Shown here in pieces: positions 8,407-16,866 of a DNA stretch of 64,000 bases; the stretch's first letter is position 1; every line of letters begins with the position of its first letter. The notes beneath the pieces were generated by a model that saw nothing but the letters and a program-made list of their open reading frames with translations, did not search any database and was not told the DNA's origin. The DNA comes from JAXGXJ01 sp050943595. Its GTDB lineage: Bacteria; Actinomycetota; Thermoleophilia; RBG-16-64-13. Location of the stretch: positions 1 through 64,000 of the forward strand of contig JBMNPM010000001.1 of assembly GCA_050943595.1 (NCBI GenBank), in the 5' to 3' direction. The position numbers were made by a program, and so were the translations under genes.

Positions 8407-9375
8407 ATGGCAAGAATATCTCGCCAGTGGATGGTCACCCATGAGTGGATGGTCAAGCCCATGTCCCAGGCTGAGTGGATCGAGGGCAAAGGTCTACTCG
8501 TTTGGTTGGCGGAGGTCTTCTCGGCTCTCGGCACGGGCCTATATATCGTCGCTCTCTTCTTTGGACTTAGCGATGACTTTGCTATGACTGCCTTCTGGGC
8601 CGGTGTGTGTGGTTGGATTGGCATCGCCATTTTCAAGTTACCTCTACACTTGGCATACCTTGGGCAACCCTTGCGCTTCTGGCGCGCCTTCCCGCCCTTT
8701 AGTACCGCGTGGAGGACTTCTTGGTTCGCCCGTGGCATTGTCCTTACGATGATCTTTCTCGCCTTTGGTGTTGTCCAGTTGGTCATGCAGGGGCTTATTG
8801 CCTATGACGTAAACACCGGCGGTGGGGTTCACGCGGCTAACTACGTCTTCATGGTGCTTGCCGGTATCTTTGCCGTCGCTACGGCTATCTACTGTGGCTT
8901 CGCCATGAGCTACTGCAAGAGCGTGCCCTTCTGGAACACGGGTCTGCTGCCCGTCATCTTCCTGTTCATGGGTGTAGCCGACGGTCTGGCGCTTACCATG
9001 GGAGTAGGCATGGTCGCGGGTGAAGAGGTCGTCCACACCGCGGAAGCTGCGACCCGGATCATGCTTATCCTCAACTCACTACTCATCCTGAGCTACTTGG
9101 TCAACGCAAGCTACCAGTCTGAGACGGCTGAGTTGTCTGTAAAGAAGCTCATCCGCGGACACGTGGCCTGGGTCTTCTGGCTCGGTATTATCGTCTTGGG
9201 TATTATCGTGCCGTTTGTTATCTCTGTCAGCAGCTACTTCACCGGCGAAGATGCCACCACGTGGTTGCTGATTGTCGCCATCGTTAGCCACACCATCGGG
9301 GCCTTCTCTCTGAAGTATGGTGTGCTCAAGGTTGGCTACTATCGGCCCATCTTCCCCAGAGCTAAAGCCTACTAG
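8407..9375 (+). CDS. NrfD/PsrC-family quinone-reactive membrane anchor
   Basis: Integral membrane protein of 322 aa with about eight hydrophobic helices (roughly residues 30-52, 58-80, 100-125, 135-160, 168-195, 215-238, 255-280 and 285-308), the pattern of NrfD/PsrC subunits, which bind menaquinone and pass electrons to or from the iron-sulfur subunit. AAGGAGGAG sits 8-10 nt before ATG 8407. It lies between the iron-sulfur and catalytic subunits, so the complex is membrane bound. Whether it oxidises or reduces quinone cannot be told from the sequence. Confidence 0.9.
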   Translation: MARISRQWMVTHEWMVKPMSQAEWIEGKGLLVWLAEVFSALGTGLYIVALFFGLSDDFAMTAFWAGVCGWIGIAIFKLPLHLAYLGQPLRFWRAFPPFSTAWRTSWFARGIVLTMIFLAFGVVQLVMQGLIAYDVNTGGGVHAANYVFMVLAGIFAVATAIYCGFAMSYCKSVPFWNTGLLPVIFLFMGVADGLALTMGVGMVAGEEVVHTAEAATRIMLILNSLLILSYLVNASYQSETAELSVKKLIRGHVAWVFWLGIIVLGIIVPFVISVSSYFTGEDATTWLLIVAIVSHTIGAFSLKYGVLKVGYYRPIFPRAKAY

Positions 9376-9413
9376 AGGCTGCGACACTAGGTACGTGTTG
9401 AGGAGACACTTTT

Positions 9414-11627
9414 ATGGCTAAGAGAGAAGTTAAATACACCACGTGTAAGGCCTGTCATGGCGGCTGCGGTGTAAAGGTCCACCTCGAAGACGGCAAGATC
9501 ATCAAGGTCGAGGGTAATTACGACACCCTCACTAAGGGCACCATGTGCGCCAAGGGGTTGGCGGCCTTCCAGCATATCGACAACCCGTATCGCATCAAGT
9601 ACCCCATGAAGCAGGTCGGCAAGAAAGGCGAAGGCAAGTGGAAGCGCATCTCCTGGGAGGAAGCGCTTGACACCATCGAAGCCAAGATGAAGGCTGCAAT
9701 CCGGGATTACGGTGGGCACTCCATCGCCGTGAGCCAGGGTACCGGTCGCGGGTATAACCGGTACACCATGCGTATGGCGCGTTCTCTCGGTAGCGGTAAC
9801 GCCATTACGCCGGGCTATGTGTGTCACAGCCCGCGCCTGGGCCTGTACGGTCTCGTGGTCGGCTACGGCCGTCTGTACTGTGACTACCACGGCTGGGGCG
9901 GCGTCTTTCCCAAGACGTCGATCATGTGGGCCAAGCAGCTTGAGATCAGTAGTGCCGACTCCGAGATGTGCTACTGGTACATGCGTTCGCTCGACTACAT
10001 CAAGAACCTCATCATTATCGATCCCCGTGCCAGCGCCTACGCCACCCGGGCCAACCTGTGGATCCAGCCCCGGCCGGGTACGGACTGTGCTCTGGCTATG
10101 GGCATGATGAACGTCATCATCGAGGAAGGGCTCTGGGATAAGGAGTTCGTGGAGAATTGGACCTTTGGGTTCGATGGACTACGCGAGCGTGTCAAGGAGT
10201 TCACCCCCACCAAGGTCTCCGAGATCTGCTGGATTCCGAAGGAAGACGTCATAACGGCGGCGCGTATGTTCGCCATCGATACCCCAGGCACCATCCAGGT
10301 TGGTAGCTCCCTTGAGCGCCAGGCCAACTGCGGCCATACGCTCCGGGCCATCACATGTCTCATGGGTCTCACCGGCAATATCGAAGCTCCCGGCAGCATG
10401 TGCAGCTGGGTGCTGCCCGACACGGGCCTCATTGAGGAGTTCAACCTCGAGTTGCCCATCACCGATGAGATGAAGAAGCATATCTACGGTGGCGATCGCT
10501 TCAAGATGGGTGCCAGCCGTACGTGCAACCCTGATACCATCGTGCGGGCTATCAACTCCGGTGAGGAGCCTCTCCAGGTGTGGCTGAGCGTGGGCGGTCA
10601 GCAGATCGTGCATATGGCCAACACCAAAGAAGTTGTGGCGGCTCTCGAAAAGATCCCGTTCATGGTCCATGTGGACCAGTTCATGCAGCCCATGTCCGAA
10701 GTGGCGGACATCGTGCTGCCGGCAGCCCACTACCTGGAGCTGGACGACATCTACGATATGCATCCGCGCTTCTTCATCGCGGCGCACAACAAGGTGGTCG
10801 ATCCTCCGGGCGAAGCCAGGTCGGATGCCTGGATCTTCAACGAGATCGGTAAGCGGGTTGTTCCCGATAAGTGGTTCGAGAACGTTGAGGACATGCTTGA
10901 CTACCAGCTCAAGTACGGCAAGGGTAAGGACGGCGGCCCGCTGAAGTGGAAAGAGTTCAGTGACCGTTTGTTCAGCGGCTGTTGGGGTCCCGATCAGGTT
11001 TACTACAAGTATAAGACCGACTTCTGGGTCGAGGGCGGCGGTTTTCCGACTCCCAGCGGTAAGTTCGAATTCCACTCGAACTACCTTGAGGAGTTGGGCT
11101 ACGATCCTCTGCCCGTGTTCCGGGAACCCGGTGAGAGCCCGTACTCGACGCCCGATCTGTACAAGCAGTATCCGGTCGTTATGACCAGTGGCTACAGGGC
11201 GCCGTTCTATTTCCTGGGCCAGTACAGAAATATCCCCTGGCTGCGGAGCTTCATGGAGTTCCCGACGTGCCAGATGCACCCTGAGACGTGCGCTCTGTAC
11301 GGCGTCGAAGACGGTGACATCGTGTGGATCGAGTCGCCACGTGGTCGTGTCCGTCAGAAGCTGCGTGCCTTCCCGGGCATCAAGAAGGGCGTCATCATGT
11401 TGACGGCCAACGCCTTCTACCCCGAGGAACCGTCGAAGGGTTATCACGGTATCTTTATCTCCAACCCGAACGTTCTTACAAACAATAACCATCAGGATCC
11501 GATGTACGGCTCGCCGGATCTCACCTGCCTGCTGTGCAAGGTTTATAAGGCCAAGGACGAGGAGCTCGTAGAGAACGTGTTCCACACTGAGGAATACGGC
11601 TTCGTCCCACCGCCGAACGAGGAGTAA
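9414..11627 (+). CDS. Molybdopterin (bis-MGD) oxidoreductase catalytic subunit, function unassigned
   Basis: A 737-aa DMSO-reductase-family catalytic subunit. The N-terminus binds a [4Fe-4S] cluster through C11-x2-C14-x3-C18-x26-C45; later come the molybdopterin domains (RISWEEALD, IIDPRASAYA, RPGTDCALAMGM) and the C-terminal dinucleotide-binding domain. Cys137 in YVCHSPR is the best candidate for the Mo ligand. No twin-arginine signal is present and the protein begins directly with the cluster domain, so the active site should face the cytoplasm, unlike typical polysulfide or thiosulfate reductases. The substrate could be sulfur, an N- or S-oxide, or an organic hydroxyl compound; the transhydroxylase-like enzymes nearby make an aromatic substrate possible. 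Confidence 0.88.
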   Translation: MAKREVKYTTCKACHGGCGVKVHLEDGKIIKVEGNYDTLTKGTMCAKGLAAFQHIDNPYRIKYPMKQVGKKGEGKWKRISWEEALDTIEAKMKAAIRDYGGHSIAVSQGTGRGYNRYTMRMARSLGSGNAITPGYVCHSPRLGLYGLVVGYGRLYCDYHGWGGVFPKTSIMWAKQLEISSADSEMCYWYMRSLDYIKNLIIIDPRASAYATRANLWIQPRPGTDCALAMGMMNVIIEEGLWDKEFVENWTFGFDGLRERVKEFTPTKVSEICWIPKEDVITAARMFAIDTPGTIQVGSSLERQANCGHTLRAITCLMGLTGNIEAPGSMCSWVLPDTGLIEEFNLELPITDEMKKHIYGGDRFKMGASRTCNPDTIVRAINSGEEPLQVWLSVGGQQIVHMANTKEVVAALEKIPFMVHVDQFMQPMSEVADIVLPAAHYLELDDIYDMHPRFFIAAHNKVVDPPGEARSDAWIFNEIGKRVVPDKWFENVEDMLDYQLKYGKGKDGGPLKWKEFSDRLFSGCWGPDQVYYKYKTDFWVEGGGFPTPSGKFEFHSNYLEELGYDPLPVFREPGESPYSTPDLYKQYPVVMTSGYRAPFYFLGQYRNIPWLRSFMEFPTCQMHPETCALYGVEDGDIVWIESPRGRVRQKLRAFPGIKKGVIMLTANAFYPEEPSKGYHGIFISNPNVLTNNNHQDPMYGSPDLTCLLCKVYKAKDEELVENVFHTEEYGFVPPPNEE

Positions 11628-11670
11628 CATACGCGCGCTTACGCCGTCCTGCTCGGTCGGCGAAGATGCG

Positions 11671-11719
11671 GAAACGGCCCAGGCCCTGGAGGCGATGCTT
11701 CCAGGGCCTGGGCCGTTTC
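11671..11719 (+). terminator. Strong terminator hairpin after the Mo-enzyme operon
   Basis: A perfect 20-bp inverted repeat (arms 11671-11690 and 11700-11719, 9-nt loop) immediately follows the catalytic subunit. The arm ends in a short GTTTCT tract rather than a long T run, but the stem is very stable and could work in both directions. Confidence 0.8.
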
Positions 11720-11883
11720 TAGGACCGATCACCCGCCCCAGCATAGTAGATGCATCCTAGTAGATGTCATCCGACTGCAGTATTGATGGCGATCTGGTCG
11801 ACTTGAACGGCATCCTGGGGAGTGCTAGCGTCCCCGGTGTAGCTCCAAGGAGAGGAGGCGGGTGTGTCTGGAGAGTGCATACG

Positions 11884-12699
11884 ATGACGCATACGGAGGA
11901 TGGCAGTGCGGCTTCAGCCTCCTTTGATCTGACCGGTCGCGTGGTTGTCGTCACGGGCGGAGGTGGAGGGTTGGGCCGGGCGTTTTGCAGGGCAGTAGCC
12001 CGGCACGGTGCGGCCGTCGCCTGCGTGGATCGGGACCTGCGCGGAATCGAGGAGACCCTGGATGTGGTTGCCGGATATGGAGGCGAGTCCCTTGCCGTTG
12101 TTGCAGACATGACGGATTCAGTGCAGGTGGACGGTAGTGTGGAGCAGGTGCTGGCGGCCTTCGGCAGGATAGACACACTCATCGCCAATGCAGGGATAAC
12201 ATCGGACGCGGTTCCCCTCCACGAGACGAGTCCTACCGATTGGGAGCACATGATCAGGACCAATCTGACGAGCCAATTTTTGGCCATGAGGGCCGTCCTG
12301 CCCACGATGATGAAGCAGTTGTCGGGCACCATCATCAACATCGCCTCCGTAGGTGCACTGGGGGGTAATCGGATTGCCCCTGCTGCATACGGTGCCTCCA
12401 AGGCCGCTGTCATTGCGCTTTGCAAGTACGCAGCCGTCCAGTACGGCGCATACGGGATACGGGCGAATTGCATACTGCCCGGCATCCACATTACCGATTT
12501 CGGTATGCCCGAAGGCGAGAGCGCGAAAGTGGAAAGGGTAACCTTTCTCGAGGAGTTCGCAGCCAGAAGTCTCCCGTTGGGCCGCGTCGCGTATCCACAT
12601 GAACTCGAGGGTCTGGTGGTGCTGCTGGCCTCTGACGCCTCCAGCTATATCACCGGAGCCACTTTCATCCAGGATGGTGGCGGTACGGCTCAGGTTTAA
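11884..12699 (+). CDS. Short-chain dehydrogenase/reductase (classical SDR, FabG-like)
   Basis: An NAD(P)-dependent oxidoreductase acting on a hydroxyl/keto pair. The cofactor motif TGGGGGLG is near the N-terminus, NAG (IANAGI) follows, and the catalytic Tyr169-x3-Lys173 (YGASK) is intact; 271 aa is the normal length. The frame opens at 11764 without a ribosome site; GGAGAG 8 nt before ATG 11884 supports this start, which also removes an unconserved 40-residue leader. It stands alone between a terminator and the promoter region at 12825. The substrate is unknown; phloroglucinol reductase and many 3-ketoacyl reductases belong to this family. Confidence 0.88.
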   Translation: MTHTEDGSAASASFDLTGRVVVVTGGGGGLGRAFCRAVARHGAAVACVDRDLRGIEETLDVVAGYGGESLAVVADMTDSVQVDGSVEQVLAAFGRIDTLIANAGITSDAVPLHETSPTDWEHMIRTNLTSQFLAMRAVLPTMMKQLSGTIINIASVGALGGNRIAPAAYGASKAAVIALCKYAAVQYGAYGIRANCILPGIHITDFGMPEGESAKVERVTFLEEFAARSLPLGRVAYPHELEGLVVLLASDASSYITGATFIQDGGGTAQV

Positions 12700-12824
12700 G
12701 TAGCCTTCCAGGAGATCGCGAAATGCTGCCGGCGCAAACGGGCGTTGTTGACCTGGTGGCGAGGTGGAGAAGGCTGGACAACTGGGATGGATGCTGCCCA
12801 GACTTTTGTTTGGGTCGAGCTTTC

Positions 12825-12857
12825 TTGAATTCCCACGAGGACTATACTAGGATAGTC
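12825..12857 (+). promoter_or_regulatory. Candidate promoter with overlapping palindromic operator upstream of the dehydrogenase
   Basis: TTGAAT (12825-12830) and TAGGAT (12848-12853) are 17 nt apart. An 18-bp palindrome with one mismatched pair (GACTATACTAGGATAGTC, 12840-12857) lies on the -10 box. The AT-rich composition contrasts with the surrounding coding DNA. Confidence 0.45.
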
Positions 12858-12884
12858 AAAACATGGTATCATATGTCTATCCAC

Positions 12885-12900
12885 TGGTATATCCATACCA
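12885..12900 (+). promoter_or_regulatory. Second inverted repeat (6-4-6) in the same leader
   Basis: TGGTAT, four bases, ATACCA, 45 nt before the dehydrogenase start. A related half site TGGTAT also occurs at 12864-12869. This could be a second operator or a small RNA hairpin; the two nearby IclR regulators are natural candidates to bind here. Confidence 0.4.
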
Positions 12901-12944
12901 ACCAATCGGCAGGGTAGCGCAGACCCACAAGAGCGAGGCTGCCT

Positions 12945-13904
12945 GTGACCTGTGAGGATGTGAAGAAGATAGCTGTCTGCGGGGCCGGTACCATGGGGCC
13001 CGGATTGGCCCAGGTCTTTGCCACCAGAGGCTACGACGTCGCCCTATGCGATCTCAGGGCTGCGGCTTTGGAGAAGGGCTTGTCTGTGGTGAGGGCTAAT
13101 ATGACCACTTTTGTCGCCCATGGGATGCTCAGCCAAAGCGATATGGACGCGGCTCTGCAGCGTATCTGTTCGACCCGGTCGGTCATTGAGGCTGCTGCAG
13201 ATGCCGATCTCATCATCGAGAGCATCACTGAGGACATGGATACTAAGAAGGCCTTGTTCGACGAACTTGACGAGGTGTGTCGTGAAGACGTCCTCTTTAC
13301 CAGCAACACGTCGTACCTGAACATCTATGAGCTGGTTCCCTCTCGACGGCTGCCACGGACCATCATCGCGCATTGGTTCGCACCCCCTCACATCGTTCCC
13401 CTTGTCGAATTGGTCAAGGGTCCGCAGACGAGTCCGGAGACGGTAGATCTGATGCTCGGACTGCTCAAGAAGGTTGAGCATGTGCCGGTGGTGATGGAGA
13501 AGTTCGTACCGGGTTTTTGCGTCAACCGCCTTCTGCGCATCATCGGCCGGGAGCTCTTCTTTTTACTCGATAACGGCTATATGACTGCGGATCAGATCGA
13601 CATGGCCGTCAAAGCCAGCATTATCCCCCGGGCCATGGTTCTTGGGTTTGTGCAGCGTTATGACTTCACGGGACTTGATCTCAGTTACGGCAACCTCCAG
13701 AACGAGGATTTTCTCGAGCCCCCTATCGACAACCAGCCTCGAAGCCTGCGCGAACGGGTGCAGCGGGGAGAGCTGGGGGTCAAGAGCGGCAAAGGCTTCT
13801 TTGATTACTCCGACCGTTCTCTCGAAGAGGTGCTTAGGGCTCGGGACGAAGCTCTTATTGAAGTATTCACCGACACCAAGGACCTCATATCAAGGCGTAT
13901 CTAG
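12945..13904 (+). CDS. 3-hydroxyacyl-CoA dehydrogenase family protein (3-hydroxybutyryl-CoA dehydrogenase-like)
   Basis: NAD-dependent oxidation of an L-3-hydroxyacyl-CoA or a related 3-hydroxy acid in the cytoplasm. The N-terminal Rossmann fold has IAVCGAGTMG (Gly13-Gly18); the TSNTS and IIAHWFAPPH segments hold the catalytic Ser and His; the C-terminal helical dimer domain ends in GVKSGKGFFDY, a family hallmark. At 319 aa it is slightly longer than the usual 280-290 aa. GTG 12945 is used; a GTG at 12960 is possible but too close to its purine tract. It is probably cotranscribed with the SDR 130 nt downstream. Confidence 0.9.
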   Translation: MTCEDVKKIAVCGAGTMGPGLAQVFATRGYDVALCDLRAAALEKGLSVVRANMTTFVAHGMLSQSDMDAALQRICSTRSVIEAAADADLIIESITEDMDTKKALFDELDEVCREDVLFTSNTSYLNIYELVPSRRLPRTIIAHWFAPPHIVPLVELVKGPQTSPETVDLMLGLLKKVEHVPVVMEKFVPGFCVNRLLRIIGRELFFLLDNGYMTADQIDMAVKASIIPRAMVLGFVQRYDFTGLDLSYGNLQNEDFLEPPIDNQPRSLRERVQRGELGVKSGKGFFDYSDRSLEEVLRARDEALIEVFTDTKDLISRRI

Positions 13905-13964
13905 TTGCGATGCGGTTCAAGCGACCAGGCGTGATAGTGCCTGGTGAAGTGTGAAAGGAGGGGT

Positions 13965-14042
13965 ATGAAGCTGCCCGCAGACGAGATCATCGCAACGGAC
14001 GCTCTTGATAGGACTTTTATCATTGAGGAGACACAATGGTAG
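13965..14042 (+). CDS. Possible 25-aa leader peptide or microprotein coupled to the SDR gene
   Basis: AAAGGAGGGG is followed by ATG 13965 and 25 codons (beginning MKLPADEIIATDALD) whose TAG overlaps the first codons of the next SDR by 7 nt in another frame. This looks like translational coupling. The spacing from the ribosome site to ATG is short (about 3 nt), and no family is recognisable, so it may be only a leader. A 7-bp hairpin (ACCAGGC/GCCTGGT, 13924-13945) precedes it. Confidence 0.3.
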   Translation: MKLPADEIIATDALDRTFIIEETQW

Positions 14043-14812
14043 GCGACCTTTTTTCTCTCGAAGGTAAGAACGCCGTTATCATGGGCGGGGCAGGGGGCAT
14101 AGGCACCGCAGTGGCAAAGGGCTTTCTCGCCTATGGGGCCGACGTTGCGCTGTGTGACATTGCGGCCCACAGTCTCCAAAAGGCCGTCGTTTATCTGGAG
14201 GAGGAGACTGGAAAAAAGGCCAGGCAATATGTAGTCACCGCTACAGAGGAAGAGGACGTTGAGCAGTTGGTGAGGGACGTCGTTCGTGACATGGGCTCGG
14301 TCGACATCCTGGTGAATGCCCAGGGCTATAATGTCAAGTGTGAGGCCACCCATTTTCCCATGGACGAGTGGGAAAAGTTGTTCGCTGTGAATGTTGGTAG
14401 CGTGATGGTCTGCTGTAAGCATTTCGGGGCCGAGATGGTAAAGCAGGGTTATGGAAAGATCATCAACTTCTCCTCCATCCGTGGTCAACGGGGCGCTCTG
14501 GGTGGTAATGCAGGATACTGTGCCACCAAAGGTGCGGTGGATATGCTCACCCGGCAGTTGGCCTGCGAGCTGGGACCTAAGAACGTCCTTGTGAATGCGG
14601 TGGGGCCTATCATAACCAAGACGTCTATGACGACCGAGCTGATCGAAGCAGAGGCTTCGCGTTACGCTCGTTTTCTCCAGAACGTTCCGTTGGGGCGGCT
14701 GGGTACTACGGAGGACATCATTGGGCCCTGCGTCTTCCTGGCATCGGCGGCGTCAGATTTTGTCACTGGCACCATCCTTTATCCTGACGGTGGTGCAATG
14801 GCGTTCATCTAG
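14036..14812 (+). CDS. Short-chain dehydrogenase/reductase, second copy
   Basis: 258-aa classical SDR with GGAGGIG cofactor motif, NAQG in place of the usual NAG, and an intact Y-x3-K catalytic pair (YCATKGA). GAGGAG lies 6 nt before ATG 14036. It is clearly different from the SDR at 11884 and follows the 3-hydroxyacyl-CoA dehydrogenase, so both probably act on successive hydroxyl/keto groups of one pathway. Regulation is likely by the IclR protein encoded 71 nt downstream. A ring-reducing role in polyphenol breakdown or a simple 3-ketoacyl reductase role are both possible. Confidence 0.88.
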   Translation: MVGDLFSLEGKNAVIMGGAGGIGTAVAKGFLAYGADVALCDIAAHSLQKAVVYLEEETGKKARQYVVTATEEEDVEQLVRDVVRDMGSVDILVNAQGYNVKCEATHFPMDEWEKLFAVNVGSVMVCCKHFGAEMVKQGYGKIINFSSIRGQRGALGGNAGYCATKGAVDMLTRQLACELGPKNVLVNAVGPIITKTSMTTELIEAEASRYARFLQNVPLGRLGTTEDIIGPCVFLASAASDFVTGTILYPDGGAMAFI

Positions 14813-14883
14813 CCGCGTCGGCGATTGCAGAACTGCCTACATATCCACGTGTCCACACTTGACCAGATGAGGTAGCTGGAACC

Positions 14884-15714
14884 ATGGCAAGACCGCGGAA
14901 TAAGGAAGCAGAACCGGATAAGCAGGGCGATACGGGCGGTGGCGCCTTTCTGGTGCGGGCCTTGGCTAAAGGTCTGACCGTGCTCGGACTATTCGATGCC
15001 GAGAACCGTGAGTGGACACTTGATGAGATAGCCGAGGGGACCGGTCTTCCGCGTATGACCGCCTATCGGATGATACGAACTATGGAGGCCGCCAGTTATC
15101 TGGTAAGGAATCCGGTCACCAGCCGGTATCACCTCGGCCCCGCTCTCCTGGCTGCTACCTATCTGTCGGAATCTTATTCTGACTTGGTCAAGATCGCACG
15201 ACCCTATTTGGAGGAATTGACGGCCAAGACCGGAGAGTCTGCCACTTTGGCGGTTGAGGTTGACGGGGTGGCCGTAAGTGTTTATACGGTTGATACTTCT
15301 CGACCTCTCAAGCGTGAAGTGGCCGTAGGACGGATCATAGGCGACACTGCCAATGCCAGTGGCAAGATACTGTCGGCCTTCAAGACCAAGGAAGAGCGGG
15401 CTGAACTTCTGATGAAGCCTCATATCGAACTCACTCCTTTTACCATCACGGATCCGGAGGAGTTGGATAAGGAGTTGGATAAGGTGCAGAGGGAGGGTAT
15501 CGCCTTTGACAACGAGGAGCGCAACATCGGCACCTGCGCGGTAGCAGCGCCGGTCAGAGACCAGGTGGGTAAGGTCATTGCCGCGGTATCGCTTGTCGTA
15601 CCCACCGGTCGTTTTCAGGCAGCTGAGCGACAACGCTTCGCCGAGGCCGTTCAGGAGGCCGCCGCCTCGCTGTCCGCGTTTCTTGGCTACTCCGGTCGAG
15701 CCAGGGTGGAGTAA
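14884..15714 (+). CDS. IclR-family transcriptional regulator
   Basis: A DNA-binding regulator of 276 aa: winged helix-turn-helix at about residues 20-85 (LDEIAEGTGLPRMTAYRMIRTM) and an effector-binding IclR domain to the end (YHLGPALLAA, GKILSAF, VAAPVRDQVGKVIAA). Family members respond to aromatic or small organic acids and control catabolic operons. It follows the SDR on the same strand and faces the second IclR gene tail to tail. The two proteins share layout and many motifs, so they look like an old duplication. Confidence 0.92.
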   Translation: MARPRNKEAEPDKQGDTGGGAFLVRALAKGLTVLGLFDAENREWTLDEIAEGTGLPRMTAYRMIRTMEAASYLVRNPVTSRYHLGPALLAATYLSESYSDLVKIARPYLEELTAKTGESATLAVEVDGVAVSVYTVDTSRPLKREVAVGRIIGDTANASGKILSAFKTKEERAELLMKPHIELTPFTITDPEELDKELDKVQREGIAFDNEERNIGTCAVAAPVRDQVGKVIAAVSLVVPTGRFQAAERQRFAEAVQEAAASLSAFLGYSGRARVE

Positions 15715-15762
15715 TGTGTAGGGGCGACGAACTCTACGATTCTTGAGGACGCCGGTCTGGTG

Positions 15763-16659
15763 CTATGAGCGCTCCTCAGTAGAGGCTGGCCCCACTTCGG
15801 ATCGTGGTTCCTGCTCCCGCAACCCGGGATCCCATCCCAAATAGGCCGACAGAGACTGAGCGGCCTCCTTCACCGCCCGGGTGCAGTGCTCGCACTCCAC
15901 GACCCCGAAGCGTCCCGTGGGTACTACTACGGCTATGGCTGCCATGACTCGGCCCAATTGGTCGCGCACCGGGGCAGCGACTGCGCAGAGATTCATGTGT
16001 AGGCCCTCAAGGTCGTAGGCTACGCCCTCCTCTACTATCCGATCCAGTTCGGCTGCGATCGCCTCTCGGTCTATGACGGTGTGGGGGGTGAGTTGGGGTC
16101 GATCGAGGGACAATATGCGTTCCCGCTCTTCTGGGGACTTGAAGGCGGCAAATATTTTACCCTGCACTGATGCCAGGTTCCCGATAATACGTCCGGGTGC
16201 GGTCTGCCGCTGGAAGGGCCGGGTGGTGTTTATCATATCTATACAGACAGGGATACCATCCACCTCTTTGGCCAGAGTCACGGACTCTCCTGTTTCCTCC
16301 AGCAGATTGGTGAGAAAGGGCCTCGCTTGGGCCACGAGGTCGGAGTTGTCTTCGGAGAGATAGGCCATGGCCAAGGTGGCGGGGCCGAGCCGGTAGCGAT
16401 TGGCAGTGGGGTCGCGGACCAGGAACGCCATCGATTCGAGTGTGCGCACCATGCGATAGACGGTCATGCGCAGGAGGCCCGTCCGCTCGGCTATCTCGTC
16501 GATGGTCCAGGCGCGATGATCGACGTCGAAAAGACCCAAGATCGACAGGCCACGCACCAGTGCTCGTACTATGAGCGGGTCGCCTTCCGCTGGAGTGGTT
16601 TTCTTCTGTCTCCCCGTGGCCGCTGCGCCGGTGGTGGTCGCCCTCTTACTGTCCGACAT
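15763..16659 (-). CDS. IclR-family transcriptional regulator, divergent from the first transhydroxylase-like operon
   Basis: 298-aa paralogue of the preceding regulator with the same wHTH (IDEIAERTGLLRMTVYRMVRTL) and effector domain (YRLGPATLAMAYL, VQGKIFAAF, VAAPVRDQLGRVMAAI). The open frame begins at 16725, but GGAGG placed 8 nt before ATG 16659 gives a much better start and removes an unconserved leader. It is transcribed away from the Mo-enzyme gene at 16867 and shares the 207-nt intergenic region with it, the usual arrangement of an IclR protein controlling both itself and the neighbouring catabolic operon. Confidence 0.92.
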   Translation of the reverse strand: MSDSKRATTTGAAATGRQKKTTPAEGDPLIVRALVRGLSILGLFDVDHRAWTIDEIAERTGLLRMTVYRMVRTLESMAFLVRDPTANRYRLGPATLAMAYLSEDNSDLVAQARPFLTNLLEETGESVTLAKEVDGIPVCIDMINTTRPFQRQTAPGRIIGNLASVQGKIFAAFKSPEERERILSLDRPQLTPHTVIDREAIAAELDRIVEEGVAYDLEGLHMNLCAVAAPVRDQLGRVMAAIAVVVPTGRFGVVECEHCTRAVKEAAQSLSAYLGWDPGLREQEPRSEVGPASTEERS

Positions 16660-16767
16660 GCCTATTCCTCCAGGCGTATACTCGGCATGGAATACGCGTG
16701 GCTGCTTGTCCGCGAGGTCCTTCATATTCTATGGCACCGCGCATGCTATCAGACGATATCATTGTAG

Positions 16768-16789
16768 TGTAGAGACTATTGTAGAGACT
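16768..16789 (+). repeat. Direct repeat TGTAGAGACT x2, possible IclR binding region
   Basis: Two identical 10-mers start 12 nt apart (16768-16777, 16780-16789) in the divergent intergenic region between the IclR gene and the transhydroxylase-like operon. A period near one helical turn fits a protein binding one DNA face. No clear -35/-10 pair was seen beside it. Confidence 0.4.
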
Positions 16790-16866
16790 GCTGAGCGGGC
16801 CGCACACGTGGTTCACCCCGGTGCTCGCCGGCGGTCACCCATCTTCATCTAGGGAGCCGATGCCCT

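Noticed and set aside
10179..11744. Minus-strand frame of 521 codons over the Mo catalytic subunit
   Set aside because: The plus-strand protein is clearly real; the antisense product is low-complexity and without family features.
16327..16767. Plus-strand frame opposite the second IclR gene
   Set aside because: The minus-strand IclR protein has intact wHTH and effector domains and a good ribosome site; the opposite frame has neither.
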